A stretch of DNA of 64,000 bases from Bacteroidota bacterium (GTDB lineage Bacteria; Bacteroidota; Bacteroidia; Chitinophagales; Chitinophagaceae). The stretch's first letter is position 1; each line of letters opens with the position of its first letter. The stretch covers positions 310,001-374,000 of the forward strand of contig JADJSG010000006.1 in assembly GCA_016711825.1 (NCBI GenBank), in the 5' to 3' direction. The notes under the pieces are model-generated. The model was not told the origin of the DNA. It was given only the letters and a program-made list of their open reading frames with translations, and searched no databases. A program made the translations under genes and the position numbers. Below are positions 34,195 through 43,883 of the stretch, piece by piece.

Positions 34195-34524
34195 ACGTAA
34201 TTTGTTTTATCAAAAATAACTAATACAAATTGAAAATCCTTAGCTGATGAAGGTTATCTTATGAATAATATATTCAACATCTCAGGTCTGAGTAGCATTT
34301 CGTCAGGCTGACCTTAGCATGAAAACAGCAGATGGCAAAAAAATATTCAACCCTCTTTTTGTAACACTACTATTTCTAAAACAATGTGATGACAAAAAGG
34401 GAATACTCTAGCTAATCATTCAATCAATTGGATATAATTTGACATCATGGCTATTTAACCTCAACAAACGCATAAATATTACCAAGAAACCTTTATTTTT
34501 ATACCCTCTTATAAAAAAATATAA
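34195..34524. other. 330-bp gap, nothing convincing
   Basis: AT-rich. A 30-codon ORF (34319-34411) and a short AGGTC...GACCT inverted repeat near 34286-34315 are the only items; neither is supported as functional. It presumably holds the promoters of the two divergent genes. Confidence 0.35.
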
Positions 34525-37056
34525 ATGAAAAAATCGGTAATACAGCATTTGACAGCCCTTGGCATTTTTCTTGTTATCACTCTATTCTATTGCTATCCAG
34601 CCCTTCAAGGCAATAAATTAGTAGCAGGCGATACCATACACTGGATGGGTATGAGTCAGGAAGCTCGCACTTGGTATGAAAAAACAGGCGAAAACCCCAT
34701 GTGGAGCAATTCAATGTTTGGTGGCATGCCTACTGTAACACACTATATGCGTGGAAAAACCAATTGGATATATCCTATCCAGGAGTTTTTAACGGATGCC
34801 CTTCCAAGCCCTACTTTCTTCTTTTTAATTGCCATGATTTGTTTTTATATTTTAATGCTCAGCTGGAGAGCAAATCGATGGGTGGCCATTATTGGAGCGA
34901 TTGCCTTTGCCTTTGCTTCTTATAATTTGCAGATTATTACTGCAGGTCATAACACCAAAATGTTTAGTATCGGGTATATGCCTTTGGTACTTGCCGGTAT
35001 GCATTGGATTTACCAAAAAAAGTATTTGGCAGGTGCCGGCGCCGCATTAGTGGGACTTTCACTCATGATATCGAATGCGATGTATCAAATCGATTATTAT
35101 TTGTTTATCATCCTTTTTGGGTTTGGCATTGGTTATTTTATTCAAGCCATCAAAGAGGGTACTTTAAAAGCCTTTTTAGTTTCCAGTGCGGTGATGCTTG
35201 GCGTTGGCTTGATTGCCGTTGGACCAAGTGTTGATTTATTGATGTTGACCAAAGAGTATACTACCCAAACCATGCGAGGTGGTCAAAGTGAACTAACGAT
35301 CGGCAAAACAGAAAAGAAAACCGACGGGGGACTTGATAAAGATTATGCCTTTGCATGGAGTCAAAGTATTGGTGAAACTTTTACTTTGTTTGTACCTAAC
35401 CTCTATGGTGGTGGTGGACAAGTTGATGTAGGTACAGGGTCAAATTATTACGAAGCCCTTACCTCTATTGGAGCAAATGAAGAACAAGCAACTGATATGT
35501 CAAAAAGCGCTTCAACTTATTGGGGACCTCAACCATTTCTTTCAGGACCTATGTATATAGGCATCATCATTATGATGCTCATGGTATTGGGTTTAATGGT
35601 CATCAAAAACAACCTCAAATGGGTTATTTTTTCAATTGGTGTTTTTGGTATCATGCTCTCATGGGGTAAGCATTTCAGTATGCTCAATTATTTTTTATTC
35701 GATCATTTGCCAATGTACAACAAATTTCGTACGCCTAATATGGCTATGACCATTCCTGCATTTATGTTTTGTTTGCTTGCCATCTGGACCTTAAACGAAA
35801 TTTTTTCAGACAAAATCACCAAAGAAAAATTATGGGATGCCCTTAAAAAATCGTTGATAATCACTGGGGGCATTGTGCTCTTTTTTGGTATCGGTGGGCG
35901 TATGTTTTTATCGTATAAAGGTGAAAATGACGATAAACTAAAATCGCAATTTGTACAAATGATGGGTGGTGAAAAAAATCCACAAAGCGTAGTGGCAGGT
36001 ACCAAAATATACAATGCAATAGTAGAAGACAGACCAAGCATCGCAATGAAAGACAGCTTCCGTTCAATTCTTTTTTTACTTTTGGCAGCAGGCATTCTTT
36101 GGCTTTATATCAAAAATAAATTAGCCATGCAAAAGGCTATCTTAGCCATGGGTTTGCTGATAGCCGTCGACTTAATATCAATCGGTATGCGATACCTTAA
36201 CGCTGATAATTATAAAACGTCTGATGAATACGAAGCTCAATTTGTTCCTCGTCCGGTTGACAGTCAAATATTGCAGGATAAAGACCCCTATTATCGGGTG
36301 TATGATCTCAGTACTGATCCTTACAACGATGCCATGGGTGCTTATCATCACAAATTGGTAGGTGGTTACCATCCTGCCAAAATGGAAACTTTTCAAGATT
36401 TAATTGAAAATCAGTTGCAACCCGGAGCAAAGTTGAATGGCGAAGTGTTGAATATGCTAAATACCAAATACTTGATATTTAACGCACAGGGCAATAAGCC
36501 AATGGCTCAGCCAAACCCTAATGCTTGTGGCAACGCATGGTTTGTAAACAATGTAAAAGTGGTAGAAAATGCTGACCAAGAAATGAATGCCCTCAATGCT
36601 GAAAATTTAGGTGATACCACCCAAGTTGCCAATCCATTTAGGGCAAAAGAAATGGCTATCGTGCAAAAGAAACATTGGAAGGAAGCCAACACCACGTTTG
36701 AAAGAGACAGCAGTAGTAAAATAGCATTAGCCAAATATGGCCTCAATGAGTTGACCTTTGCTTCTACCAATTCGCACAATGGCTTTGCTGTTTTTGCTGA
36801 CATTTATTACCCCCTTGGTTGGAAAGCCTATATTGATGGTAAAGAAACCAATATCGTGAAAACGAATTATTTATTACGTGGTCTTGCCATTCCTGCCGGA
36901 AATCATCAAATCGTGTTTAAATTTCATCCAGATACTTATTTTAAATGGGGTAAAGTGAGCTTAATTTCTTCGATACTCATCTTATTGGTTTTGGCCGGTG
37001 GCATTGGTTTAGGGATTAGAAATGAACTAAAACCCGAAGATCAAACAACTTCATAA
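34525..37056 (+). CDS. YfhO family membrane protein
   Basis: 843 residues, a large polytopic protein of the YfhO type related to GT-C glycosyltransferases. About 12 hydrophobic helices occupy residues ~8-570. The first loop has the Asp pair region AGDTIHWMGMSQEARTW and MWSNSMFGGMPTV, conserved in YfhO-like proteins of Bacteroidota. A C-terminal extracytoplasmic part (~600-810, beta-rich, ending YYPLGWKAYIDGKE) precedes a last helix. It probably uses a lipid-linked sugar donor to modify a cell-surface polymer. The target is unknown. The next gene starts 2 nt after its stop. Confidence 0.88.
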   Translation: MKKSVIQHLTALGIFLVITLFYCYPALQGNKLVAGDTIHWMGMSQEARTWYEKTGENPMWSNSMFGGMPTVTHYMRGKTNWIYPIQEFLTDALPSPTFFFLIAMICFYILMLSWRANRWVAIIGAIAFAFASYNLQIITAGHNTKMFSIGYMPLVLAGMHWIYQKKYLAGAGAALVGLSLMISNAMYQIDYYLFIILFGFGIGYFIQAIKEGTLKAFLVSSAVMLGVGLIAVGPSVDLLMLTKEYTTQTMRGGQSELTIGKTEKKTDGGLDKDYAFAWSQSIGETFTLFVPNLYGGGGQVDVGTGSNYYEALTSIGANEEQATDMSKSASTYWGPQPFLSGPMYIGIIIMMLMVLGLMVIKNNLKWVIFSIGVFGIMLSWGKHFSMLNYFLFDHLPMYNKFRTPNMAMTIPAFMFCLLAIWTLNEIFSDKITKEKLWDALKKSLIITGGIVLFFGIGGRMFLSYKGENDDKLKSQFVQMMGGEKNPQSVVAGTKIYNAIVEDRPSIAMKDSFRSILFLLLAAGILWLYIKNKLAMQKAILAMGLLIAVDLISIGMRYLNADNYKTSDEYEAQFVPRPVDSQILQDKDPYYRVYDLSTDPYNDAMGAYHHKLVGGYHPAKMETFQDLIENQLQPGAKLNGEVLNMLNTKYLIFNAQGNKPMAQPNPNACGNAWFVNNVKVVENADQEMNALNAENLGDTTQVANPFRAKEMAIVQKKHWKEANTTFERDSSSKIALAKYGLNELTFASTNSHNGFAVFADIYYPLGWKAYIDGKETNIVKTNYLLRGLAIPAGNHQIVFKFHPDTYFKWGKVSLISSILILLVLAGGIGLGIRNELKPEDQTTS

Positions 37057-37057
37057 C

Positions 37058-37537
37058 ATGGCATTCAACATCATAGAAGCAAAAAGGGAACATGTTTCGC
37101 TTATTTTACATTTTATTCGGCAATTGGCTATCTATGAAAAAATGGAAAGCGAAGTGGTGGCAACCGAAGCATCTTTAGCAAGCCATCTATTTGATCAGCA
37201 ATCAGCCCATTGTGTGTTGGCATTTGAAGGGGAAACAGCTGTAGGTTTTGCCCTTTACTTTTACAATTTCTCTACCTTTTTGGGTAAGCAAGGTTTATAT
37301 CTTGAAGATTTATTTGTTAGTCCAGCATATAGGGCCAAGGGTTATGGAAAACAGCTACTCTTATATATTGCAAAGCAGGCTTTAAACTGTGGTTGTGGTC
37401 GTATGGAGTGGAGTGTACTGAATTGGAATCAGCCTGCGATTGATTTTTATGAACGCTTAGGTGCCTTGCCCATGCATGAATGGACAGTATTTAGGTTAAG
37501 TGAAGAAAAATTGAAATTACTTTCTGCAACAAAATAG
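37058..37537 (+). CDS. GNAT family N-acetyltransferase
   Basis: 159 residues, a single GNAT domain that uses acetyl-CoA. Motif A, the acetyl-CoA loop, is LYLEDLFVSPAYRAKGYGKQLL (R-x-K-G-x-G type), followed by the C-terminal WNQPAIDFYERLGA. The profile is close to spermidine/thialysine acetyltransferases of the SAT type, but the substrate is not fixed by the sequence. It begins one base after the YfhO stop, so it shares its transcript. Confidence 0.9.
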   Translation: MAFNIIEAKREHVSLILHFIRQLAIYEKMESEVVATEASLASHLFDQQSAHCVLAFEGETAVGFALYFYNFSTFLGKQGLYLEDLFVSPAYRAKGYGKQLLLYIAKQALNCGCGRMEWSVLNWNQPAIDFYERLGALPMHEWTVFRLSEEKLKLLSATK

Positions 37538-37628
37538 CAGCATATTTGATTACTTTTACTATTATAACAGAATTCTGTTTATTTTTACAACCCGATTTTT
37601 TCAATATTCATTTTTTAAAATAACCTGT

Positions 37629-38552
37629 ATGGACATCAGTAAGTATATCATCAAATTTTTAATCAAAAATAGATTTTGCAGTCTACCAGGTTTGGGTTCT
37701 TTTACTTTAGAAAAAATAAGTGCTGCCATCAATACCAAAGAAGGAGAAATAAAACCTGCCAAGTTTGAAATTACCTTCTCCCCATTAGGTACCATTGACG
37801 ATACCTTTGCTTCCTTTGTAGCTAATCATGAAAATGTGAGTATCAGCAATACGTCAAATAATATTAAAGAATATTGTCGCGCAGTTAAAGAAGAAATTGC
37901 TCAGCAAGGAAAATTTACCATCCCCAATCTTGGATTTTTAACCATGCAAAATGGCAAAATTACTTTTGTACAAACTGATGAGTTAGACATGGGTGCAGCA
38001 GCATTGCCATTGCCTCCGATTGATACCAACCTGAAAAAAAATGCCAATAACAAACTCGATTTCTCATACCCGGCAGCCCATAAAGCCTATAAAAGAAAAA
38101 AGGTATCAGTTGGCAAATTTATGATTCCTGCTTTGGTGGTATTGTTGTTGTGTATCGGCGCTTATGTTGCTTATAACTATATCAAAAACAATCCATCGCA
38201 AGATCAACCCCAAGAAACGAATAACAGTTTGCCCTTACAACAAGACACCACCACAAAACAAGCTCAATCTTTGGTAGATACTTCATCAACACCTACTACT
38301 CAAACCACAACAAGTAGCAATGGTTCATTGCCTTTATACAAAGTGGCTATCTTACAAACCCCATTAGAAGCTACAGCAAATGCGAGAGCTGCCAAATGGA
38401 AAAAGTATGGCAATCTTACTGAAGTGCAAAATGTGAATGGCCAATTTATTGTAAGTATTTTAGCCTCACATCCTAACAATGACACTACCTTGCTGGTTGA
38501 TTCATTGCGTCGCTTTTTTAATCCAAAAGGTCAGGTATTTATTTTAAAATAA
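37629..38552 (+). CDS. HU-CCDC81-like and SPOR domain membrane protein
   Basis: 307 residues. Residues ~1-115 carry two small HU/CCDC81-type bacterial domains (KNRFCSLPGLGSFTLE and QGKFTIPNLGFLTMQNG, each with the LPGLG/IPNLG turn). A Lys-rich stretch, one membrane helix (~164-184, FMIPALVVLLLCIGAYVAYNY), a Gln/Thr-rich linker and a C-terminal SPOR domain (~232-307) follow. The SPOR domain binds denuded glycan at the septum, so the protein probably links a cytoplasmic module to the division site. This layout is typical of Bacteroidota. Confidence 0.88.
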   Translation: MDISKYIIKFLIKNRFCSLPGLGSFTLEKISAAINTKEGEIKPAKFEITFSPLGTIDDTFASFVANHENVSISNTSNNIKEYCRAVKEEIAQQGKFTIPNLGFLTMQNGKITFVQTDELDMGAAALPLPPIDTNLKKNANNKLDFSYPAAHKAYKRKKVSVGKFMIPALVVLLLCIGAYVAYNYIKNNPSQDQPQETNNSLPLQQDTTTKQAQSLVDTSSTPTTQTTTSSNGSLPLYKVAILQTPLEATANARAAKWKKYGNLTEVQNVNGQFIVSILASHPNNDTTLLVDSLRRFFNPKGQVFILK

Positions 38553-38592
38553 TTAGTATCTTGCGTTTCCATTGAAAAGCTAACCTACTATT

Positions 38593-40674
38593 ATGCTCCC
38601 TTTCTGGAAACAAGCTCCCTTTGTTCGTATTGTTTTGCCTTTTATTTTAGGCATCCTTTGTTATTTATATTTCCCCCTGATACATCCATCACTGATTGTA
38701 GCCTTATTTATCGGTTTAGGCATTGCATGGTGGGGATATCATCGATGGCCTGATTTTTATAAACTCAAATATGCTTTTCTAAAAGGCATCTTCATCAACA
38801 GCATCCTTTTTGTAGCCGCCTATTTACTTTGTCTGTTGCATCAGCCATCCCTGTCAACGAAATGGTATCATCATCATGAAAAAAAATATAGTCATGCCCT
38901 TGTCAAAATGGTGTCGGAACCCAAACCAACCGCCAAATCGATTGGGTTTGAAATCGAAGTCATAGCATTATGCGATAGTGCAAACTATATGCCTACACAA
39001 GGGAAGGCGCTTTTGTATATACAGCAACATGAGCTTGTGCAAACAATACGTCAGGGCGATGTACTACTCATTAAAAATACGTTTAGTGATATTAAAAAAA
39101 ATAATAATCCAGGGGGATTTGATTATGCAACCTATTGCAAATCAAAAAAAATCGTGCAGCAAGCCTATGTAACTACCCATGACTGGCAACATACACAAAA
39201 GCATGAAGAAGATTTAAATTCATTTTTTGCAGGTGTCAATGCATACACTTGTTCCCTATTGAAAAAAGCGTTACCCGATTCCTCCACCCATGGCATTGCG
39301 GAGGCCTTGTTAGTTGGTTACCGAACAGATATCGATGATGAATTGTGGGAAGCGTATTCCAATTCAGGTATCGTACATATCATTGCCATATCGGGTATGC
39401 ATATGGCCATGATTTACGGCAGTGTACGTTGGTTGTTATTGCTCATTCCCTTTTTTAAAAGACGAAAAAAAATTGCCATTTTGATTGCGCTACTTTTTAT
39501 GTGGGGTTTTGCATGTATAACAGGTTTACCAGCATCGGTTACCCGGGCTGCCATTATGTTTACGTTTATAGGATGGGCCGATATGCAGTCGTATCAAACC
39601 AATAGCATCAATACCCTTGCAGCGGCAGCCTTTTGCATGTTATGTTATAACCCTTTATTACTACAAGATGTAGGCTTTCAACTTTCCTATATGGCCGTGC
39701 TCAGTTTGATAATATTTTATAAACCCATATATCATTTGCTTTATATTCAAACTAAAATACTGGATGTAGTATGGAAACTCATGGCCATGACTATTGCAGC
39801 ACAGTTACTCACCTTTCCGTTGTGTATGTATTATTTTCATCAATTTCCCTTATTGTTTTTATTTACCAATTTGATAGCGGTACCCCTTACGACTGTCATT
39901 TTATATCTTGAGATTGTATTGGTTTTGCTTCATCCCTTGATACCCATTATGCATTTACTGGGAAAGGTGATTGCAGCTTTCATTTTGTTTTTAAATACAA
40001 GCGTACTACATCTTAGTCAGTGGAGCTTTGCGGTATGGAGCGAAATTCAGCTTTCCATGTTACAAATGTTCTTGTTATTGATGATGGTTAGTTTAATCAG
40101 CTATTGGCTTTTTTATAAAAAAACAACTGCAATGCTTGCTGGTTTTATGACGTTATGGATATTTTGTTTAACCTTACTTTATCATCGTTATGAAGTATAT
40201 CATCAACAAAAAATAGTGGTTTATGACATATCCAAACAGCGTAATGTAGAATTGATATCCCAAAACGAATATTACAATCCTGATATCGATTCGTTACGGC
40301 GATTCACCAAAAACGAAACGTTTACTTTGAAACCAGCTCATACCTATTTCTCTGTAAAACCAATGATCGCTTCATGGGTACAACATAAGCATGTTGAAGG
40401 TATTGACTTATTCTATTTTCAAGGGAAGAAAATTATACGTTTAGCGCATACTCGTTTTCATACCACAAGTCCTTTGTTATGCGATTTGCTGATTTTAAGT
40501 CAACAATGTAACATCGATACAGGATGGTTATCGCAACAGATACATCCTCAGCAAATAGTGCTTGATAGCAGCATCCCATTTTGGAAATTGGCTTCGCTCA
40601 AACAAACATTGCGTAACACTGCGATTCCTTTGCATATTGTGGGTGAACAAGGAGCCTTTATTTGGCATTTATAA
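38593..40674 (+). CDS. ComEC/Rec2-type DNA uptake channel
   Basis: 693 residues. An N-terminal membrane part is followed by an OB-like DUF4131 domain (~90-200) with the family hallmark NNPGGFDYATYCKSK. The Competence domain (~225-510) has SGIVHIIAISGMHMAMIYG and CITGLPASVTRAAIMF. The C-terminal ~190 residues would be the metallo-beta-lactamase domain of classical ComEC, but no HxHxDH metal motif is present, so it is degenerate, as in many Bacteroidota. It moves single-stranded DNA across the inner membrane during transformation. Confidence 0.92.
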   Translation: MLPFWKQAPFVRIVLPFILGILCYLYFPLIHPSLIVALFIGLGIAWWGYHRWPDFYKLKYAFLKGIFINSILFVAAYLLCLLHQPSLSTKWYHHHEKKYSHALVKMVSEPKPTAKSIGFEIEVIALCDSANYMPTQGKALLYIQQHELVQTIRQGDVLLIKNTFSDIKKNNNPGGFDYATYCKSKKIVQQAYVTTHDWQHTQKHEEDLNSFFAGVNAYTCSLLKKALPDSSTHGIAEALLVGYRTDIDDELWEAYSNSGIVHIIAISGMHMAMIYGSVRWLLLLIPFFKRRKKIAILIALLFMWGFACITGLPASVTRAAIMFTFIGWADMQSYQTNSINTLAAAAFCMLCYNPLLLQDVGFQLSYMAVLSLIIFYKPIYHLLYIQTKILDVVWKLMAMTIAAQLLTFPLCMYYFHQFPLLFLFTNLIAVPLTTVILYLEIVLVLLHPLIPIMHLLGKVIAAFILFLNTSVLHLSQWSFAVWSEIQLSMLQMFLLLMMVSLISYWLFYKKTTAMLAGFMTLWIFCLTLLYHRYEVYHQQKIVVYDISKQRNVELISQNEYYNPDIDSLRRFTKNETFTLKPAHTYFSVKPMIASWVQHKHVEGIDLFYFQGKKIIRLAHTRFHTTSPLLCDLLILSQQCNIDTGWLSQQIHPQQIVLDSSIPFWKLASLKQTLRNTAIPLHIVGEQGAFIWHL

Positions 40675-40840
40675 TACAATGATGTTTTATAAAAAATTCA
40701 TTCGACATTCATCGAGTCAATGAGCTATTTGCTTTGGGTTAAACCCACATTTTGGAGTCTAAATCTATTAGGCGTTAAAACTGCTGCAATGAAAATGAAG
40801 GAATCCCTATACTTTATAACTAAGCTTAAAAGGCTTTCAT

Positions 40841-42799
40841 TTATTGTAGGGTATTGACCACAAAAGATTTTACCTGATTTCCTTTGTCCGTTTCAATCAA
40901 CAAATAATAATTTCCCTGGCTCCAATGGGCTGTTTTAAGCGTGTACTTATGTTGATTAGGATAGGCAATATAAATCGTTTTACCTAAAGCATCAATCACT
41001 TGAATACTTTTCATGATTGCATCCGTCGTTGACGCGTCCACAAAGGTTGTGGCAGGGTTAGGGTATACACTGATGACGAATGATTCGTCCTTTACATCAT
41101 TCACAGCAAAAGGGGTAACGATATTTACACTATCAATTACGCCAGGACTGAGGTTATAAAACTTACCTGTATTGGTATTTTGCAATTTAACAGCTCGCAC
41201 CATATAAATATTTTTCCCAGCAGGGGCTGTGCTGTCGTTGAAATTCGTATTCGTTGTATAATTGACATTAAGTAATTTAAAACTATCTGTGAGTGAAGAA
41301 GTTCTGTATACAAAGTATCCTAATACTTGTGGGTCAGGTGAGTCGAGCCAGGTGAGTGTAGTAACAGAGGCTCCATTGATGGTATTGGCTGTTAAGCCAT
41401 AAGCACCTTTTATCGGGTACATTTTTAAGGTTGGGTCACCCATTAAAGCCTGATGCACATATTTAAAACCGTATCCATAGGGTTGGTATACATAATTGTT
41501 TTTGATGGTTTCCATAAAGCTATTTCCGATTGGCTCGCCTAGACCCATATGATGTAAAAAGATATTGGGTCTACCTGCCCAAAAATTAGTCAGGGTTGGA
41601 GAGGGACTTGCCAGGGGCGCACGTAAAAAATTATTTTGATTATCCCAATCGCCAAAGTAGCTTCCAAACAATAAGGTAAAAACGCTCTGTATAGTATCTG
41701 TTTGAAAATTGTTGGTATTGCCGATACCACCAGCACCCTGATACCAACCCCCTCCACAGCCATAGCTCCAGAGGTAAGTATTGTTTTTCATATCGGTAAA
41801 ATAATCGCCTGTAGACACACTATCAGGACTTAATAAAGCGGCATAATTTCTATACCCGTTTTGGGCAAATGCTTCACCGCTAAAGTAACCAAAGTTATCA
41901 TCAATCAAGCCTTTCATTCGGTATGTTTTTTGGGCTGTTCGGTATTCATGATCTTTGTTTAAATAGCGTTTCATCAACAAGGTGTCGTTGGTATTGAAAA
42001 TAGGCATGTCATAAACATCTGTTCTACCCACAAATAATAAAGGCACTGAAATATTTGTTTGGTCAAATTTGCCATCACCAGGTATATTTTGATTTTCGAT
42101 ACGAGCAGCTGCCACATTATTAACGGTCACATCTGTCCAATAGGTAGAAGAGGTATCGCAATAATACAGATCAGTGGGCCACGCTCCGCTGTGATCAGGA
42201 TGACCGTCGGGGTTTAACGAACCACTATAGGGCACAGGAATATGACCGAGTATAGCGATGCCTTTTACCCATTGAGGAGAAGTTTGATATATATTTCGAA
42301 TGGCTTGTTTTACACTAGCTACACTTTGTGATCGACCAATATTAACCCTTGCAAGGGACCAACCTTCTTTTATCAAGTCCCATTCATAAGTATTGATTTC
42401 AGGGGCAAGTGCATTGATATAATTACTATCGACCAATAAAATGATTTTCCCCTGATGATGTTTTGCGGGTAAATTAAGCGAAGCATACACATACCCTGTT
42501 ACACTAAAGGGTGGATTACTTACCCGATATTCATATCCAATACCAGGTAATACGGTATTGTCGGTATAGGTAGTATCATTGGGGGCCAGGTTAGTAGCTA
42601 AAGTGGTCCATGTAGCGTCGGTGCGAAGCTTTCTGTATACATTGTAACTTGAATCGTTTTTTACCCGATGCCATGTTAGTTTAATACTTGGTGGAGATTG
42701 GGTAGTGATTGTAGAAATTTGAAAGGTGACATCGGCAGCGGTTTGGGCTTTGAGTTGCAGGGTAACAAAAAAAGCACAGCAGAGTAAAAGATGTTTCAT
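40841..42799 (-). CDS. T9SS-secreted protein with fibronectin-like domain and possible inactive gingipain-like fold
   Basis: 652 residues. Signal peptide (residues 1-18, ending LQLKAQ), a fibronectin type III-like domain (~30-110, PSIKLTWHRVKNDSSYNVYRK), a central domain (~115-490), a second Fn3-like stretch (~495-560) and a type A T9SS sorting domain (VYPNPATTFV...HWSQGNYYLL). The central part resembles the caspase-like fold of family C25 in layout (VGRTDVYDMP, NTYLWSYGCGGGW, LLFGSYFGDWD), but the positions expected for the His and Cys pair read Cys/Gly and Ser, so I predict no peptidase activity. The fold match is tentative. Confidence 0.8.
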   Translation of the reverse strand: MKHLLLCCAFFVTLQLKAQTAADVTFQISTITTQSPPSIKLTWHRVKNDSSYNVYRKLRTDATWTTLATNLAPNDTTYTDNTVLPGIGYEYRVSNPPFSVTGYVYASLNLPAKHHQGKIILLVDSNYINALAPEINTYEWDLIKEGWSLARVNIGRSQSVASVKQAIRNIYQTSPQWVKGIAILGHIPVPYSGSLNPDGHPDHSGAWPTDLYYCDTSSTYWTDVTVNNVAAARIENQNIPGDGKFDQTNISVPLLFVGRTDVYDMPIFNTNDTLLMKRYLNKDHEYRTAQKTYRMKGLIDDNFGYFSGEAFAQNGYRNYAALLSPDSVSTGDYFTDMKNNTYLWSYGCGGGWYQGAGGIGNTNNFQTDTIQSVFTLLFGSYFGDWDNQNNFLRAPLASPSPTLTNFWAGRPNIFLHHMGLGEPIGNSFMETIKNNYVYQPYGYGFKYVHQALMGDPTLKMYPIKGAYGLTANTINGASVTTLTWLDSPDPQVLGYFVYRTSSLTDSFKLLNVNYTTNTNFNDSTAPAGKNIYMVRAVKLQNTNTGKFYNLSPGVIDSVNIVTPFAVNDVKDESFVISVYPNPATTFVDASTTDAIMKSIQVIDALGKTIYIAYPNQHKYTLKTAHWSQGNYYLLIETDKGNQVKSFVVNTLQ

Positions 42800-42821
42800 G
42801 TAAGATGAATGAATTTTTGTC

Positions 42822-42829
42822 CAAATTTA
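42822..42829 (-). promoter_or_regulatory. -7 promoter element of the T9SS protein gene
   Basis: TAAATTTG on the minus strand, 22 nt before the ATG at 42799. Confidence 0.45.
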
Positions 42830-42932
42830 ATCATAAATATTCAAATAAAGGTATCAGCAACGCTTGCAAACTAAATACACACTTAACTTTTCAATACGAA
42901 TGATGTAAACAAAACTATTGGGTAATGCACTT

Positions 42933-43691
42933 TTAAACACTAATGCTACATTGGTGTACAGCCGAAGCCAGTTCTTTGATTAAATTGGGATGGGTTTCAA
43001 TGGCATTGCCTACAACGATGACATCGGCACCTGCTTTGCAATTGAGATAAGCTTTTTCGGCTTCTTTGATGCCTCCGCCCACGATCAAAGGTAAACTTGT
43101 ATTGGCAGCCACTTTTTGTATCATCGATTCGCTGATGGGCACTTTAGCGCCACTGCCTGCATCCATATACAACACATGCTTACCCTGCATTTCACCAGCC
43201 ATTGCTGTACAAATTGCCACATCATTTTTATCGTGAGGTATGGGAGCACTGTTACTCATATACGAAACTGTGGTAGGTGCACCGCCATCAATTACCATAT
43301 ACCCGGTAGAAATAATTTCGAGACCACTTGCCTTCACCAATGGAGCCGATACTACATGCGCTCCGATCAGTAATTCGGCATTGCGACCTGATATAAGTGA
43401 TAAGTAAAACAATGCATCAGCATAACGACTTACCTGTGAGGGGCTACCGGGAAACAAAATGACAGGAATATCACTTTGCGCTTTAAATTGCTTGATACAT
43501 TCATCAAGATGTTGCGAAAGCATCAAACTACCACCCACAAAGAGATAATCAACCGCAGCGTCATTGCAACGGGTGGCCAATTGTTGAATGTCGGGGATGT
43601 TTATTTTATCAGGATCTACCAATACAGCAAAAGCTTTCTTGTGTTGCTGACGTAAGGCTAACAATGAATGATATACAGGTTGTGGCTTCAT
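42933..43691 (-). CDS. geranylgeranylglyceryl/heptaprenylglyceryl phosphate synthase
   Basis: A TIM-barrel prenyltransferase joining a polyprenyl diphosphate to glycerol-1-phosphate. From the ATG at 43691 it has 252 residues; an in-frame ATG at 43712 precedes a -7 element at 43700-43707 and is less likely. Key segments are the N-terminal FAVLVDPDK (Mg and phosphate site), LFVGGSLML, VILFPGSPSQ, GYMVIDGG and the C-terminal phosphate-binding LPLIVGGGIKEAEKA and VVGNAIE. This group II type is best known from archaeal lipid synthesis but occurs in many Bacteroidota; its product there is not well understood. Confidence 0.9.
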   Translation of the reverse strand: MKPQPVYHSLLALRQQHKKAFAVLVDPDKINIPDIQQLATRCNDAAVDYLFVGGSLMLSQHLDECIKQFKAQSDIPVILFPGSPSQVSRYADALFYLSLISGRNAELLIGAHVVSAPLVKASGLEIISTGYMVIDGGAPTTVSYMSNSAPIPHDKNDVAICTAMAGEMQGKHVLYMDAGSGAKVPISESMIQKVAANTSLPLIVGGGIKEAEKAYLNCKAGADVIVVGNAIETHPNLIKELASAVHQCSISV

Positions 43692-43699
43692 GCAGGTGA

Positions 43700-43707
43700 C
43701 AAAGATA
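43700..43707 (-). promoter_or_regulatory. -7 promoter element of the GGGP synthase gene
   Basis: TATCTTTG on the minus strand, 8 nt before the ATG at 43691. It decides for that start over the upstream ATG at 43712. Confidence 0.5.
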
Positions 43708-43835
43708 TTCATTTTATCGAAAAAGACTAGGTAAAATCAATACTTGATTTTGCGTTTTACATATTTAGTAATACAGCGAACCTTGTTCAAAAGAAATATA
43801 TAGCAGTCAACAATGTGCAAATAATGTTAGTATTT

Positions 43836-43867
43836 TTTGTTTAATGAAGTGGATTAATATAAATTTG
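43836..43867 (+). promoter_or_regulatory. promoter with both boxes for the TM/Pro-rich gene
   Basis: TTTG (43836-43839), 20 nt, TAAATTTG (43860-43867). The ATG follows 16 nt later. Confidence 0.65.
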
Positions 43868-43883
43868 TGGATTATTAGTCTGT

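Noticed and set aside
34319..34411. 30-codon ORF MKTADGKKIF...
   Set aside because: Short, no recognised features, no promoter match or coupling; most likely chance.
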